Part shown: piece after piece, positions 36,101 through 48,900 of the stretch
How positions within the stretch are numbered: the first letter of the stretch is position 1
Layout: each line of letters begins with the position of its first letter
Assembly (NCBI RefSeq): GCF_030936135.1
Contig: NC_082599.1
Location: forward strand, 9,565,472-9,629,471
Source of the DNA: Gavia stellata
Lineage: Eukaryota > Chordata > Aves > Gaviiformes > Gaviidae
Length of the DNA stretch: 64,000 nt
Reading direction: 5' to 3'
Translations under genes and position numbers: made by a program
Notes under the pieces: generated by a model
Databases searched by the model: none
Told to the model about the DNA's origin: nothing
Seen by the model: the letters and a program-made list of their open reading frames with translations, nothing else

Positions 36101-39100
36101 TGCCTTTGCCCTTCTGGGGAATACGCTCAAAAAGAAAGCATCTTTCACCTGCTTGTACCTTTTAAGAGGTACTGCTGCCTCCTAAGATTGCTGCCACCGC
36201 CAATAGATCATAGATCAGGCCCAGTGGCACCAACAAGAGAGTGAATTTGCTTTCGCACCCCTCATTTGTACACTTTAAATTCAGAATTTCCCATCCAGTG
36301 TGACAGAACATCTGCTGGATCACAGGATGTTGCTGAAATAACCCAAGACTTGTTTAGTGTCCGATTTGGAAGAACGCCTCCAAAGACAGGCTAACGTTGC
36401 GTGGAAGACGGTGCCTTGGAGTTAGATGTCACTTTGAGAGGTTCATCACATGAAAGTTCTGAGCCTAGCCCACGACCGGACCACCCATCTTGGCCAGCCT
36501 ACCATGCTGTGAAAACTCAGTCTGGTTTTGCCTGAGTGGGACTAGAATGAAAGCTCATGAAGGGGTAACTGTGGTTAAAAAATAAGCTTGAAGCACATTT
36601 TCTCTAGGGAATTAGGAGCCATTTGCTGTTGATAACACTGTTCTTACTACCCTCGTATTAATTTTAAGTGTTTAATGGCATTAAATTTGGAAGACTGCTT
36701 TACTGGATTTTTGACTGGTGATTTTTAACCATTTGAGTGTGCATGCAAAAATAAATAATAATTTAAATACATTAAAAAAACAGATTAAAAATGAATGTGT
36801 CTGCTCAAAAAATAAGCTACTAAGTATTTTGGAAAAACAACGTTAAAAACCAAAACTAACGTAAATAAAACTAACAGTGACTATTGCAGTGGAAACAGCT
36901 TAATGTGGAGACGTTAGGACACAACAATTTTCACCAAAAAGTTTCAAATAATCAGAAAAAAAGTAGTTTAGCATTTCTCCCCAGCTTTGGGAAATTTGAG
37001 GCAGCAGATGCAAGGCAACCTGCCCCAGTAATGCAGCAAGTGAGTGCAGAATGAGGATTACAGGTTTCTTGGGTTCTGGCTCAGTTACTTACTTAATCTC
37101 CTTGCAAGATGATCTGTTGCATTCCCAACTGCAGCTGTATTTGCTTTGGAAGACACACAAGCAAATACATTATTTATGCAGAACTTCCAAAAGTATTTAA
37201 ATAAATTGATGATGATTAGTTCATATAAAGTCTTTTTAATTCATGGATTCCAGAAGCAGCAAGTATGTTAACCCCCATTTACAGAAAAGACACGAGCATA
37301 CTTGCATTTTATAGCACAGTAGTAGTATCAAGAAAAGAGTTTTTTATACAGAATCCAGAGCAACTATAGTTCCTGAAATTTAAAAACTCAGGGAAAGTCC
37401 TGAGTGAAGGAGAGTAGAGTCACCATAGTTCTATCTGTCATCATAGTTTAGGTCCCTCTTCCACATCTGCTGAAGTTCATACATCTGGGAACAGCCACTT
37501 TTTCGTACCAGAGCTGTGCAAAATGGCTAAAGGGTCTGTATATCAAGAAACAGAGTAATAGCGAACTATTCTGTTATTCCTCTTTAATACTGGATTGGTA
37601 TGTTAAGCAAATGGTAACTTCTGTTTGGACTGTCAGTCACTGAAATCAAATCAGCTATTAAAATGAGCAAAAACATAGAGCATGAAATGCCTGTAAAATA
37701 CACTCTTCTACATATCTGAATGCCACAAAGATGCTCATTGTGAACACTGCTTAACACTTAATTTCCCAGTCTCAAACAGAAGAGATACAGAGAATCATGA
37801 CAAGAGAGCTGTGAATTGCAACAGGCTGCTGCTGAGACTGGCCAAGTCTCGCCCCACACACTTCTCCATCCAGCCTCCAAAGGGTCCAGAAAACTCCCTT
37901 GCCAGGAAATCCTTTTGTGTCGCAAAGCAGCTACCCAAAAGAAAGATTGATACCAAGGAGTGATGGCTGAAATCCTGGCCCCAGTAAAATCACCATGTTT
38001 TTTTACCACTGATAGTAGCAGTGTTCACATTTCACTGCCTCCACGTCATGCAATCAGAGCTGGACTGATGGACTACATATTAAATTATCAACAAGCATCA
38101 CATACTAATGGTCCATTTCCCAAATTAAAGTCAGAATTTGTCTGTGAGTTTGTAGGAACATGTAAAGAATAAATCTCTAGCTGTACAGTTGTGAAGAAAA
38201 CCTAAAAAATGAGACCAAATGCAATGCACAGGTAAGTCTGCAGGGAGCCTGGAACAAAGTGACATGAGAACTTCCCTATTCTCATAGCTAGGGTTTAATC
38301 AGATAACGCTGATAATTTAAATACCAACATTGTTAATTATTTCCATGAGGACTTGTCCACCTGGGAAAGTTTTGCCGTTTACTTGAACTCGTCTTGTTAT
38401 AGTAGGCTCCATTAAACTGTTTTAGATCATATTGGGCTTCTTCACAAGTAGTGTAACCTAAAAGTTTGTTTTATATCAAGGCACAAGTTTACATTGTGTT
38501 TAACCCGGTCTGTGCAGAATGCCGGAACTCCTGACTCCCCCATTAAAAGGAAAACTAGGAATCCAAGGCAGGAAGGAAACTCAGAAGGAAAACTCTTTTT
38601 GGTGAATTACTTTTTTTGTGGGATCAGTGATCCAAACTGATCTACTGTGCAGCCACATGATCACTAGGTCCTTTGAAAAAGAGAGGGGAAGCATGTAGCT
38701 AAGCAGTCAGGAAGGAAGCGTTTAGATAAAGGGCTAGCAGGAAAGGACTTTTAGCTTGCAGTGAAACTGGATTTAGCATGTTAAGACACTGAGCCTGTAA
38801 AGTATGTACCCATTTGAGGTTTGAGTGGAGAAGCAAGAACTACATGGCCTGAACTATTTTAGTCTAGTTTATGCAAGCATTAACTCCCCTGCACGCTCAA
38901 GCCTTAAAAGATGGAGGACCACATCTACCTAACATAGCCCAAACCATCCCTTTCATGGTGTATTTTAATCCCGTTAATTCATGGGGGTTTTTTTCATACA
39001 AGAGGCAGGGGAACTTGGAGGGTCCAGGTGGACCTACACCCTACTGAGGCCTCGATGCAGTTCTATGTGAGCTAGGCATTTCAGAGGTGTTGTGAGCACC

Positions 39101-39567
39101 CTCCCACTTCAGCAAGAGACATCTACAGATCCTCCTCAGGCAGGCCTGGGAGCGCTGAAAAAGCAGCACCTCCTTCCCCCGTTCCCACTCCCCACCATTT
39201 GTCCCGGTCAGGCACCGCAGCCGGCTCGGCCGCCTCCGCACGCAGCCAGGCTGCGCACAGCATCCTCCCTCCGGGCCGGAGGGCCTGCTCGCCTGTGAGG
39301 GGGAGGCTAGTCCCAAGCACGGCGGGCCGCTCGCAGGGACCCCGGGCAGGGTGCGGAAGCGCTCGGGGGCGGTTCCACAGCCCTTCCCCAGAGCCGCCGC
39401 GGACCCCCGAGCGCGGCCACCATCCCGCCCGCACACACCCCTCCTCCGCTTCAGTGCCCTACGCGCACGCGTATCCCCGCCTCTCCGCGGAGGCACGTGC
39501 CACCCTGTGGCACATGCGCACTCCTGCTCAGCCCTCCCGGCCGGCGCAGCCGGCAGGAGGCTGCTCG

Positions 39568-39578
39568 GCGCATGCGCA
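39568..39578. promoter_or_regulatory. NRF1-type palindrome
   Basis: GCGCATGCGCA matches the nuclear respiratory factor 1 consensus core, a near-perfect palindrome. It lies about 170 bp upstream of the YY1 motif that probably marks the start of transcription. A weaker half-match (CACATGCGCA) is at 39511-39520. Confidence 0.6.
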
Positions 39579-39737
39579 GAGGGCGCTGACGGTGGCCGGC
39601 GTGCGGAGCGCCTGGGCCCTGGCTAACCAACCAGCGGCGCCCGCTGCCCGCCCTCCCCGCGAGGGAGGGTCCGGTCCTCCGCCATCCCATGATGCAGCGC
39701 GGGGGCGGCGGCGACAGCGACGGTGGTGGCGGGGGCG

Positions 39738-39749
39738 GCCGCCATGTTG
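39738..39749 (+). promoter_or_regulatory. YY1 motif at presumed core promoter
   Basis: GCCGCCATGTTG is an exact match to the extended YY1 consensus in the orientation usually found at or just downstream of transcription starts. It sits about 170 bp before the RBM33 start codon, so transcription probably begins close by. The ATG inside the motif opens a three-codon upstream reading frame. Confidence 0.65.
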
Positions 39750-39917
39750 TGGTAGTTTGTTGTTCTCCTGCGGTGGGTGCGTGCGGAGGGGCGGCGGGAG
39801 GGGGAGCCGCCGGGCGCTGAATCCAAGCCCTTCCCCGTCTCCCCGCTCCCCGCCGCTCCTGGGGGCGGCACGGGGTCGCTGCCAGGAGCCGCCGTCGCCT
39901 GGGCAAGGCGAAGAACC

Positions 39918-39945
39918 ATGGCTGCCGCCCTGGGAGGAGGCGCAG
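39918..39945 (+). CDS. RBM33: RBM33 coding exon 1
   Basis: This exon holds the start codon and 28 coding nt for MAAALGGGA plus the first base of codon 10. The context ACCATGG is a near-ideal Kozak match. The donor reads GCAG|gtgggt and leaves phase 1, which the next exon completes to Asp10. The exon lies inside the CpG island. The 5'UTR start is not determined by sequence alone but probably lies near 39750, just downstream of the YY1 motif. Confidence 0.95.
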
Positions 39946-42900
39946 GTGGGTGCCGCGGCCCCGAAGGGCTTCGTCTGGGGGTGGGCGGGGGGATCGTGGC
40001 TCCGGGGCCTCACTTGGGGGATCGGGGCCGGCTGCAGCCGCGGCGCGGGGCCTGGCTGGGCGGAGCGGCCGGCGGGGCTGAGGGGAGCCGTGGGCTGCGA
40101 GGCCTTCCTGGGGCGGTGGCGCCGCCGCCCCTCGCCGCTTCTCTGCCTCCTGCCTGGGCGGGGGCGGCGAGTTTTGCGTGCTCGGGGGTGCAGGCAGGAG
40201 CTCCGCTGGCACCGCAAGGCCCCAGGGGCTCCTGTCTTGCTAATGGGAGTCGGCCTCGTGTGGTGATGGGAACTGTAGTCTCCCCTTGGCCAGGGCCGGG
40301 CCGGGAAGGGGCAACAGCTTCATCGCTCGCCGCAGGTGCGGGACCTCCGGGTGGGATGGCTAGGTTTAGAGGCATTCATTCCCATAGTTTTTACAGCTAC
40401 AGTATGTGACCTGTTTGAATAACTTATCTCTCATGTGGGGAGTAGTTATAATTTATTTTACAGACTGTGCGGAAGCAGGAGGTCTCACTTGGAAAGTGTA
40501 AAATGAAGTCAGTGCTTGACCGCAGAACTCTCAGGCATGCCACTGCTCTTCTTCTTGACTTAGGACACTTCTTCTCACAGCATTTTAAATGACAAGTCAA
40601 AACCCTCTGTGGTTCTGATTGGTATATTAATCAGATTTAAAAATGAGAACATTTGGTTGAGTGATCAAAAGAAAGACTTGCAGGGGTTACACTGGGGTGT
40701 TCAAGAGTGATAGAGTTAAGAGAACATGTGTGTTTCTGGTGCTGTGGGCCTTGCTTTCACTAGGAGTAACAGTTTTGATAAAGACTGGTCAGAGTTGTCA
40801 GTTGACCCACTTGTCCTCGTTTGTACAAAAGTTTGTGATGATTTTAGTCAGTGTTTTTTCTCTAAGTAGGTGTCATGGAGAAGAGTGTGCCTTGTCCTGG
40901 TGATCACTCACCTAAGTGGTCAGACTGTTGGCGATTGCTAGCTTAATTGGTTACAAAGTACATAAACACAATTAAATTTCCTGCTGAACGTAAATATTAC
41001 AAAGAAATTCCCAAATTTAGGAGTTGAGGGATTTGGGAGGAACGCTAGGAAGGACAATACTGATTGGTAAAACAGTAAATATTAAAATATTTTGTGCATT
41101 GTTTTAATGGTGGTAAATATATTACAATGTTTAAGTTATTTTACAAAAATCTTTGTGCTAGTTTCTGTGGTTCAGATCAGTTATTTGTGATGTGGAAGTA
41201 AACTTTGAGTGCATGTTCCATCTCTGGAAGTTTTTTTCTAGTATTATGAGGACAGAGTAATTTAAAGGAAGTGTCACTTTTGAAGCATTTTAGTTCTTGT
41301 GTTTAAAACTCTGCTGCAAGTTGAATGAGCATGCTTTCATGTACAAATGACTAGGCAATAGACAGCCTTCAACTAAGTGGTGAAATTGCATTTTCAAAAC
41401 TAGGTTTTTTTGTTGTGGAGTACCGTTTGTGTCTAACTGTGAATTAGGATCCCTTTGTACTCCGTGGGCACAAGCAGTTGTTTGTTCGGTGTTAACACTG
41501 TGCTCATCAATAAATGGTGGCCAATTAAATATGATCCTTGTCCCACATAAACAGTGCTTGTTTAGTCTAGATGATCACTGTGCAGCACTTGCCTGAATGC
41601 AGAAACCCAGAGGTGTCACACATGTCCCTATGACTAGTCAAGAAAAATTCCTGGTTGAAGTTGTTAAGCACACTTTTAAAACACAGTAAAAAAGCCTAGA
41701 ACGTACAGGAACAGTATATGCAACTCTTTTTGGAAAGGGACTACTCTTCAAAGTCAATAGTGGTAGCAAAAGGGAAAGAAGCCGAGGACCAAGTGGTTAT
41801 TTGGCTTAAATATCTTTTGGTCAGTTAAAGTTTTAACTGTAGGAACTAATGTTTTGGATTTCTTTTTTAGATTTTTTGGGGGGAGGGAAAGACTTTAAAA
41901 TATGGTGATAACAGCACCCCAGTGTTTTCTTAAAAAAGACACCCTCTAATGATTGGTAAAGTAGTACAAAATAGGTCTTGGAAAAATGAGTGGAGTGTTA
42001 ATTAGATGACATTGCAGGGTAACAGTTGACAAAGTGAGATAGTTTTGGCTTTGAAGATGCAGATTAAAGTTTAAATCTTCTGTAAGGATATGTTGCAGGG
42101 CTGAAAAATGAAATGTGAAATGGCTATGTCGGCTGAACACTTAAATATATTTGATGGAAGGAAGGTGGTATGTCTGTTGGACAGCATGTGTGGACTCATT
42201 GGTCATTTATAATTTTTTAGGCTCTTGGGAAATACTGGCTTGATTGCTAAGAATAAAGTATTCATATGTACTTATGTGACCAGATGGTTGTGTTGGTGCA
42301 GCTAAGCTTTCTAAGAATGAAGGTAAAGGCTCTTTTGGTGACAGGTTTCACAAACATAAACTGGAAAGTTTTCAAATGGTGGTCTCTGAGGTCTGTGGGA
42401 GTGATTCACAGCTTCATATTACTTCACAAATTCCTTTGCTATGCAACCTGATTCAACTTGCTTCTAGTTCTAGAATGACTGTACTGAAACATAGAACTTC
42501 AAGGTGGATGTGCTAGTGATAATGGACTTTGAGGGCTTATAGTTGCTCGTTAGTCCACTGATATGGTTAAGACAATGGTTCCCAAACTTTGAATCAAACT
42601 TTCATATAAAACCAGAACCAGAGCAAACATTGAATGTTGAGTAATGTAATCTTACTTTAAGTGGCTACAAAGAGGACGAAGGCCCTCTCTTCACAAGGAA
42701 CCACATGGAGAAGACAAGAGGCAAGGGCTACAAGTTGCACCAGGGTAGGCTTCACTGGCTATAAGACAGACTTTTTATTTTTTTTTTTTACAGTGAGAAC
42801 AATCAATCACTGGAAAAACCTCCCCAGCGGACATGATGGAGTCTCTATCACTGGAGGTTTTCAAGATGGGGTTGGACAGGGTGCTAGATAAGTTATCGCA

Positions 42901-45900
42901 TCTAGGCTTCCTTTCCCACGGAAGGTTGGACCAGATGGTTTTTCAAGGTCCCTTCCAACTGGGGCTGTTCTATGATTTAGTGATTATTTGCTTATAGTAT
43001 AATGTAATAACTGTGTTGTATAGGTGCTGAATTTTTTTCTTGGTATTTACTGCAATCAATTTACAGCTAGATTTTAATCTCATTTAGGGAGTGATGGTTG
43101 CAGGGTAAACAACAAACTATCACTAAGACAAAGCAAGGAGCAGTTCTTATCTTGATCGTCTGCAGTACTGAAGTAAGGGAGAACTTGTAAGTTTTCTTCC
43201 TTTCAGATTAATTCACTTCTGATGAACTGCAGTGGTCTAGAAGACTTTGCAGATATCCTTGGGTTGTGAATCATGACAGGGGATGGGGCGGAGGAGGAGC
43301 TGAAGAGGGCCCCATCTATACATGTCTACCCCATATTGCTACTGGAAGTCCTGTACCAAGAGTAGCTGAATGGGTGTTTCTCTACCTCTGAGCCTGTTAT
43401 GTTATTTCTCCAGCTTGAACTTAAGCTGTCATCAGTTTAATTTCATTTGAAGTAATCTGAGGGCTGCTGTTGTGCTCTCAGCACTGTAGTGGCTTTAAAA
43501 AACTTTTGTGAAGCTGTTGATAAAAATTGAAAAAAAGCTTATACTGCTAGCACGGCAAGCACCTTTCTCTGTGTTGTGGATCACTATCCATTTCAAAGAT
43601 GTAGTAAAAATTCTCCAGTGTGACAAATTCAATAGCTTCAGGCTATTTGGCAGCAGCGAACAGGGACTGGAAAGAAATTCTGCATTTGTGCCTAGATGAA
43701 AGTAGGTGGAGTGTTGGCTGTATTTTGGTCTCTGTGGGTATTGCATCTGCTTTATGAAGTGGACTGATGCAACTAGTCACTATAACTTAGAGGTATATTG
43801 GAATATGCACACACTAAAACTCCTCTAAGTGTCAAAGGCCTATAGAGTTTACAATTCATGAAATACAAATATATGATTATGAGCTACTGTACCAGCTAAG
43901 GACTAGTGCCAAAAAACATTAGTATTTGAATGAGCTTGTGGCAGGGAGATTTGCTTTAAAGCATAGCAATTTTTAATCTCTTTATGCTTCTTTGACAAGC
44001 TTTCACTGAAAGTCACATTCTTCTGAATGTTCTCTCAGGTCATCTAAATTAAACATAGCCTTAGTATCACTTGTTTTTACAAAAGCCAAACCATGCTTTA
44101 GCGCATCAAATAGTAAACCTCAGATTTTAGGTCACATAGAACTTGTTATCCAGAATAGTTTAAGAAGATGGTTGTCACTGACAGTTTTAACTATAACTTC
44201 TGGTGGCTGTGAAAGATGCTGGAGAGTTTCTGGAGAGTTGCAGTTTCCCATCAGTGTCCAGAGCCATTTGGGAACTGAATTCATGTGGATTTCATTTAAA
44301 CTCTTGGCCTTCATTCACTGTTCAGCATTTGTGAGGCAAGGACTATGACACTTTTAAAATGTTTTTCCAAAGCAAATATATTTTCAAATCCAAGCAGACT
44401 TTGGAAATGTTTTTTGTGGCTTGGTGGGTTTGGGTTTGGGTAGTTTATTTAACAAAAAAAAAAAAAAATTACTATTTCTTTCAAGCAGTGGTTAGAGAAC
44501 TTCAGTTCCAGGCAGCATATCATAATTAGTTCTGTTCTTGCTTATTGCTAGTGACTTGGTTTGCATTATGACAAACTCTCTAAAAAAAGTGGTTTTGAGA
44601 AGGTGAAAAGAAATTATTTCGTGTAGAAATGAATTTTTCTACTTTATTTCTTTGAGGAAGCTAAACTCTATCCTATAGGAGTAATTTGGAAAGAAAACGT
44701 GAAATAGACCAGTTGAGGAACATGTTATGCAATTGTTACATTGTTATAAATACTTAGTGAAAACTTAGGGCTTTTATGGGTAATTGTTTACCAATATAAA
44801 GACTACATTGATGTCTGTCCCTGCACAGATAAACTAAACTGTTTGTGTTTGAGTGTGGTGTATTTGTGCACGTGTGTTCTTGTGCATAATGCAGTAGTAG
44901 AAGTGAACGTGATTTTTATGATAGGGTAGAGAGCTTGATTATCTGTAATAAATGGGACTGGATTTATAGTGTGCTTTATAATGTGTTAGGTTTACATCAC
45001 AAACTTGGGTTCAGGAGTTCCTGTTGACCATGTGTTTTTACTGCTAGACACTGTCACGATTTGTTACCAGAAGTTTTCATTCAGCTAGAGTTAATAGTAC
45101 AGTTACATTGCCAGCCTATGTTTTAGACACGGCCGTTCCTCATGAAACCTGTTATTATTCTGTATTGCATAGCAAGAGATACAGAAATTCAGTTCATTAT
45201 TGGGCAGAAACGTAAGTCTGTTTTTAAATGTTATACTTGGTTCCTCAAAATCGAGGCTTTACAATACCTATGTGTTGTGTAACCTTTTGCAATGAAATGT
45301 CAAGAAATATATTCTGTAGAAATAAACTATTACATAAAGATAAGCTGGTAAGCTTGTTTTTAATCTGGAGACTTGTGCTTGAAATGCTGTCAAGTTGTCA
45401 TGTTGAGTGTTTTAAATATGATACTGGGGCATGGGATAGATCAAGATGGACTTGTTATGTTTAGCATTAAATCTAAGCATAGAGAAGTAGTGTTTTTTCA
45501 TACCTGTTCTGCACAAAAGCAGTGCAGCTTAGTTACTTTATTAAAAGACCTGTTGGGTAAACAGCATGTAATGCTTTTTATCCATTGAACTATTGGATCG
45601 CTGTGGCATCTCCATCTTGTTTTGGATAAGGAGAAATTGTTGATGCTTTTTCAATGCCTAAAATTAATAGTATGTTTTATGTTCATGGTAGTGTAATATT
45701 GAAGTGAACCAAAATACAAAACTGTTAAAGTTTGAGACAGCATGTGGTTAGTGTTCCAGAAAGTGTGCAGGTATATTTCTAGGAAGACGAACGAGGCAGT
45801 GATCAAATAATTTTCCTAGTTTAGAAGTCTTGGCCATGTCATTGCAGTAAAATACTCCATCTTAGCAACAGTTGCTATGTAGGACTACCTTTTTAGGCTA

Positions 45901-48900
45901 CGTTGGTACCATTTTAAGATGTTAAGAGCTCTGCAGTGTTCGTGCTGATTCACCTCCTACGCTTGTGAGACTTGACTGTGTAGCTTAGGACTTCCATTTT
46001 ACATAGAAAAATGATTAGTGAAGGTTTTATTGAAGGGGTGTCCACAGAGTTAGAAAGTACCATCAGCATAGCCAAAGAGGAAATGAGGCTTGTATTTTGC
46101 GGATTTCTAGTGTGGATGATCTGTTTTTATTAAGCAGGAAAAAATATAACAGTTCTGGGAATATATCATAAAACCAAAAAATAAGCTGTATAGAACAGCT
46201 TATAGCACTGCTGGTGCTAGACCAGGGTAAGTATAAAGCAAATAGGAACCTTTTAGTGTGGGGAACCAAGTGTGTTTGGCTGCCTTTGTGCTTATTCTGG
46301 TTCACAGCTGGCCAGAGCCTTGCAAGGCAGATTGGTCTACCAAAACAGCCAGTGTTAGTCTCTGCAGCATCCTGCAACTTCTCTGTCACTTTGATAATGA
46401 TGATTTTCTTAGAGCTGCAGTAGGAAGAGCCAAGTGGTGGATTATTTCCTTTGTTTTCCTGTATGACTGGTCTATCCTGCTTACTTACTCGGTTAGTGCT
46501 TTTTTGGTATTTGATAGGTCTTGGGTTTTTTTCCTTCTAGTGCTGCCTGGAAGTTAGAGAGGGGGTTTAGTGTGTTTAATGATTACCTGTCAGGATCTTC
46601 CAATTGATACCCAGCTAATGCACACACATCGTGGTGAGCTTTGCCATGAGAGCCTTGAATTCAAGCGAGGAGCCATAGCTGTTGCATTGCATGTCTTAGC
46701 AACAGCTGCTATGTACGACTACCTTTCTAGGCTGCACTGATACTGCTGGGAGAAATACAAAACCTCTTCCAACTCCTACAGTGGACATTTTCCTGCTTAA
46801 AAAGCTTATGTTCATGGATTCCCCCCCTCCCTTTTTTCTTCTCTCCTCACCTCCCACACAGTAGTACCGAGAATTTAAAAAAAAAAATAAAAATCTTTGG
46901 CTGTTGCTCTCAGTGGTTTTGTGCTCTGCTGATGCTGAGTATTCCTCTTTCCGTACAAGTTAATGTTTTACAGGCACTTAACCACGCTTGGCACAAACAT
47001 TGACTTACAAGAGTTTCTCAAGGAGAAATGTTCATACATGTTACAGTGATTGTTGTTTACTGGTGTTTTCCAATGTTATTGCCTAGACAGGTAGAAGAAA
47101 ATTGAAAATATGTGTAGTTTCAGAAATGGAAAAAAAATGATGCCTCACTGATGTTTGCTAGGTATCACATCACACTGCAGGTGTAAGGCCCGTGCCCATT
47201 GCAATGCTTGCTATCTCACAAAAGACAAAGCTGGCAATGAATGCTATTTGTAGATGCGTGACTGTTGTGACCTCCTTTTCTAAAGGAGAGCTACAACTTG
47301 CTTTGGGCTCTGATGACTCTTAATGTCAAAATGACATAATTTGTAACGCTCATTGTCAGTGTCAGGTGTCACAGGACAAATAAGAATAAAAAAGGAAAGC
47401 TGGTTCCCTCTGTCCCAAAGATCTTTGTATCATAAATGTGTGATGAGACAGGCAGAGAGGAGATGAGAACAGGGAGGTGTTGGGGACATACGTGGAGCAG
47501 TTCTTACAAGCTGTGGTCACCACACACAGATTAACCAGTCATTTTTGAGGCTTTTGTATGCATCATGCTAGAGGGGACTTGTGAAAAAGGCTTTGCATGG
47601 ATGTAATTCAGCTGTGGATTTTGGTAGGAGTTGCTCATAAATAAGGAATAGGATGTGAGAAATGTGGAGGGGTTGGAAGAGCTGGAGGGTAGAGGTTCAT
47701 GATGTTGGCTGAGTGGGGGTCCAGGTCTACGCTAGAAACTTGGCAGGAACTCGGACCCTCTTTTGGTATTGTTTCTTCACTAGTAGTAATACTAGGTTGA
47801 AGCACTTTTATGGCCCTGGAACTTAACTATCCGGCCTGGAAAAGTACTATGAAGTTACACTGAAGAATGTTTCTTTTTGCTGTAGAGAGATCTCAACAGA
47901 GAAAAAGGGTTTGGCATGTAACTTTGTGTTGTCTAGATTTAAACCTGGCTGATGTGAAGGTGCATCTGTGTAAGAATTGTGTGCTGAAGAGAGAAGATCT
48001 TGTCTTCAAGGGGTGTTTGTTTATAATACAGCTCTCTGTATTTCTAAAAGTGGTGCCTGGCATGAAAAAATACGGTATCTTGGAAGCAAGCAGGCATAGC
48101 TTAAAAAGAAGTTACTGTCTTCCTGATGGTGGTCGTTGTCTTGAACTGTGTTAGTCAATAAGTGGACATTTGTAATTTGGGTTGCTGCAAAACCAGTCGT
48201 ATTACCTTAAAAAAAAAAAAAATCTTTGGAGGTGATTACATCAAGTCAGTGGATTACTGCAATCCAGCTGTAAGAACAATGACAGTGCAGGATATTTGTG
48301 CCCTTAAAATGGCAGTGCACTAAGATAATCACTGCAGCATGGTTTTGAATGACCATAAGGAGAGCAAGGTGACATTTTTTTCAGAGACCACAAAATTGGA
48401 CGATTTAGACTTCAAGAGGAAGATAGTAAATGCTTGGATAGCTGTCTGGCTTTCCCCCTTGGGTGAAATAGGAATTGGAATTGAAGGAGGTTGCAATATG
48501 TAGATGTTTGAGCAGAGAAATGTAAAACAACTGTTTGTTTCAATGGTGTTAGCCCATGTAAATTAGTTTATATGTAGAAGATTAGTTAAAATATGAAAGT
48601 ATCTGTAGGGAGTAAAGGGGGGAATGTGATCAAGGGGAATTGTTTTTACCTACTCTTTCAGGACAAAGGAGTTGCCACACTTATGTTGCATCATAATTTG
48701 TACTGAGCAGTCTTATTTTCATAGCTGTTTATGATTGAAATTTCTAGTTTGAAAGCTCTTAATTTAGTGACAGTGTAAGAACTGAATTTTCTCTTTTTAA
48801 TGTTTTTACCTCCTTTTAAACTTCTACCAGTCACTAGCACCTGTATTTTGATTATATGAAGTAAAAAGTGAATAGGTTTGTCATTGCATGTGGGGAATAT

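Larger units (their letters stand above)
27478..39189. other. Intergenic up to the RBM33 CpG island
   Basis: About 11.7 kb has very few open frames above 80 codons and no recognised exon. It contains the GATA cluster at 32721-32804, probable old palindromic repeat remnants near 33075-33720, and AT-rich sequence. Short homopolymers are present but no long microsatellite. Confidence 0.6.
39190..40370 (+). promoter_or_regulatory. RBM33: CpG-island promoter of RBM33
   Basis: About 1.2 kb is GC-rich and dense in CpG, in sharp contrast to the AT-rich sequence on both sides. It covers coding exon 1 and the presumed 5'UTR and start of transcription. It contains motifs common at TATA-less housekeeping promoters: an NRF1 palindrome, an E-box (CACGTG at 39494-39499), a YY1 site and, downstream, a ZNF143-like site. 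I see no TATA box. Whether it also fires to the left cannot be judged from sequence. Long open frames in this segment on both strands result from the lack of AT-rich stop codons. Confidence 0.9.

Noticed and set aside
1..39189. Exons of CNPY1 on the - strand
   Set aside because: Expected from synteny, but I could not find the conserved saposin-like segments of the Canopy family in this window.
39199..40266. Long open frames (up to 355 codons) on both strands across the CpG island
   Set aside because: They overlap each other, consist of Ala/Gly/Pro/Arg-rich low-complexity translation and reflect the scarcity of stop codons in GC-rich DNA. The real coding part is only 39918-39945.
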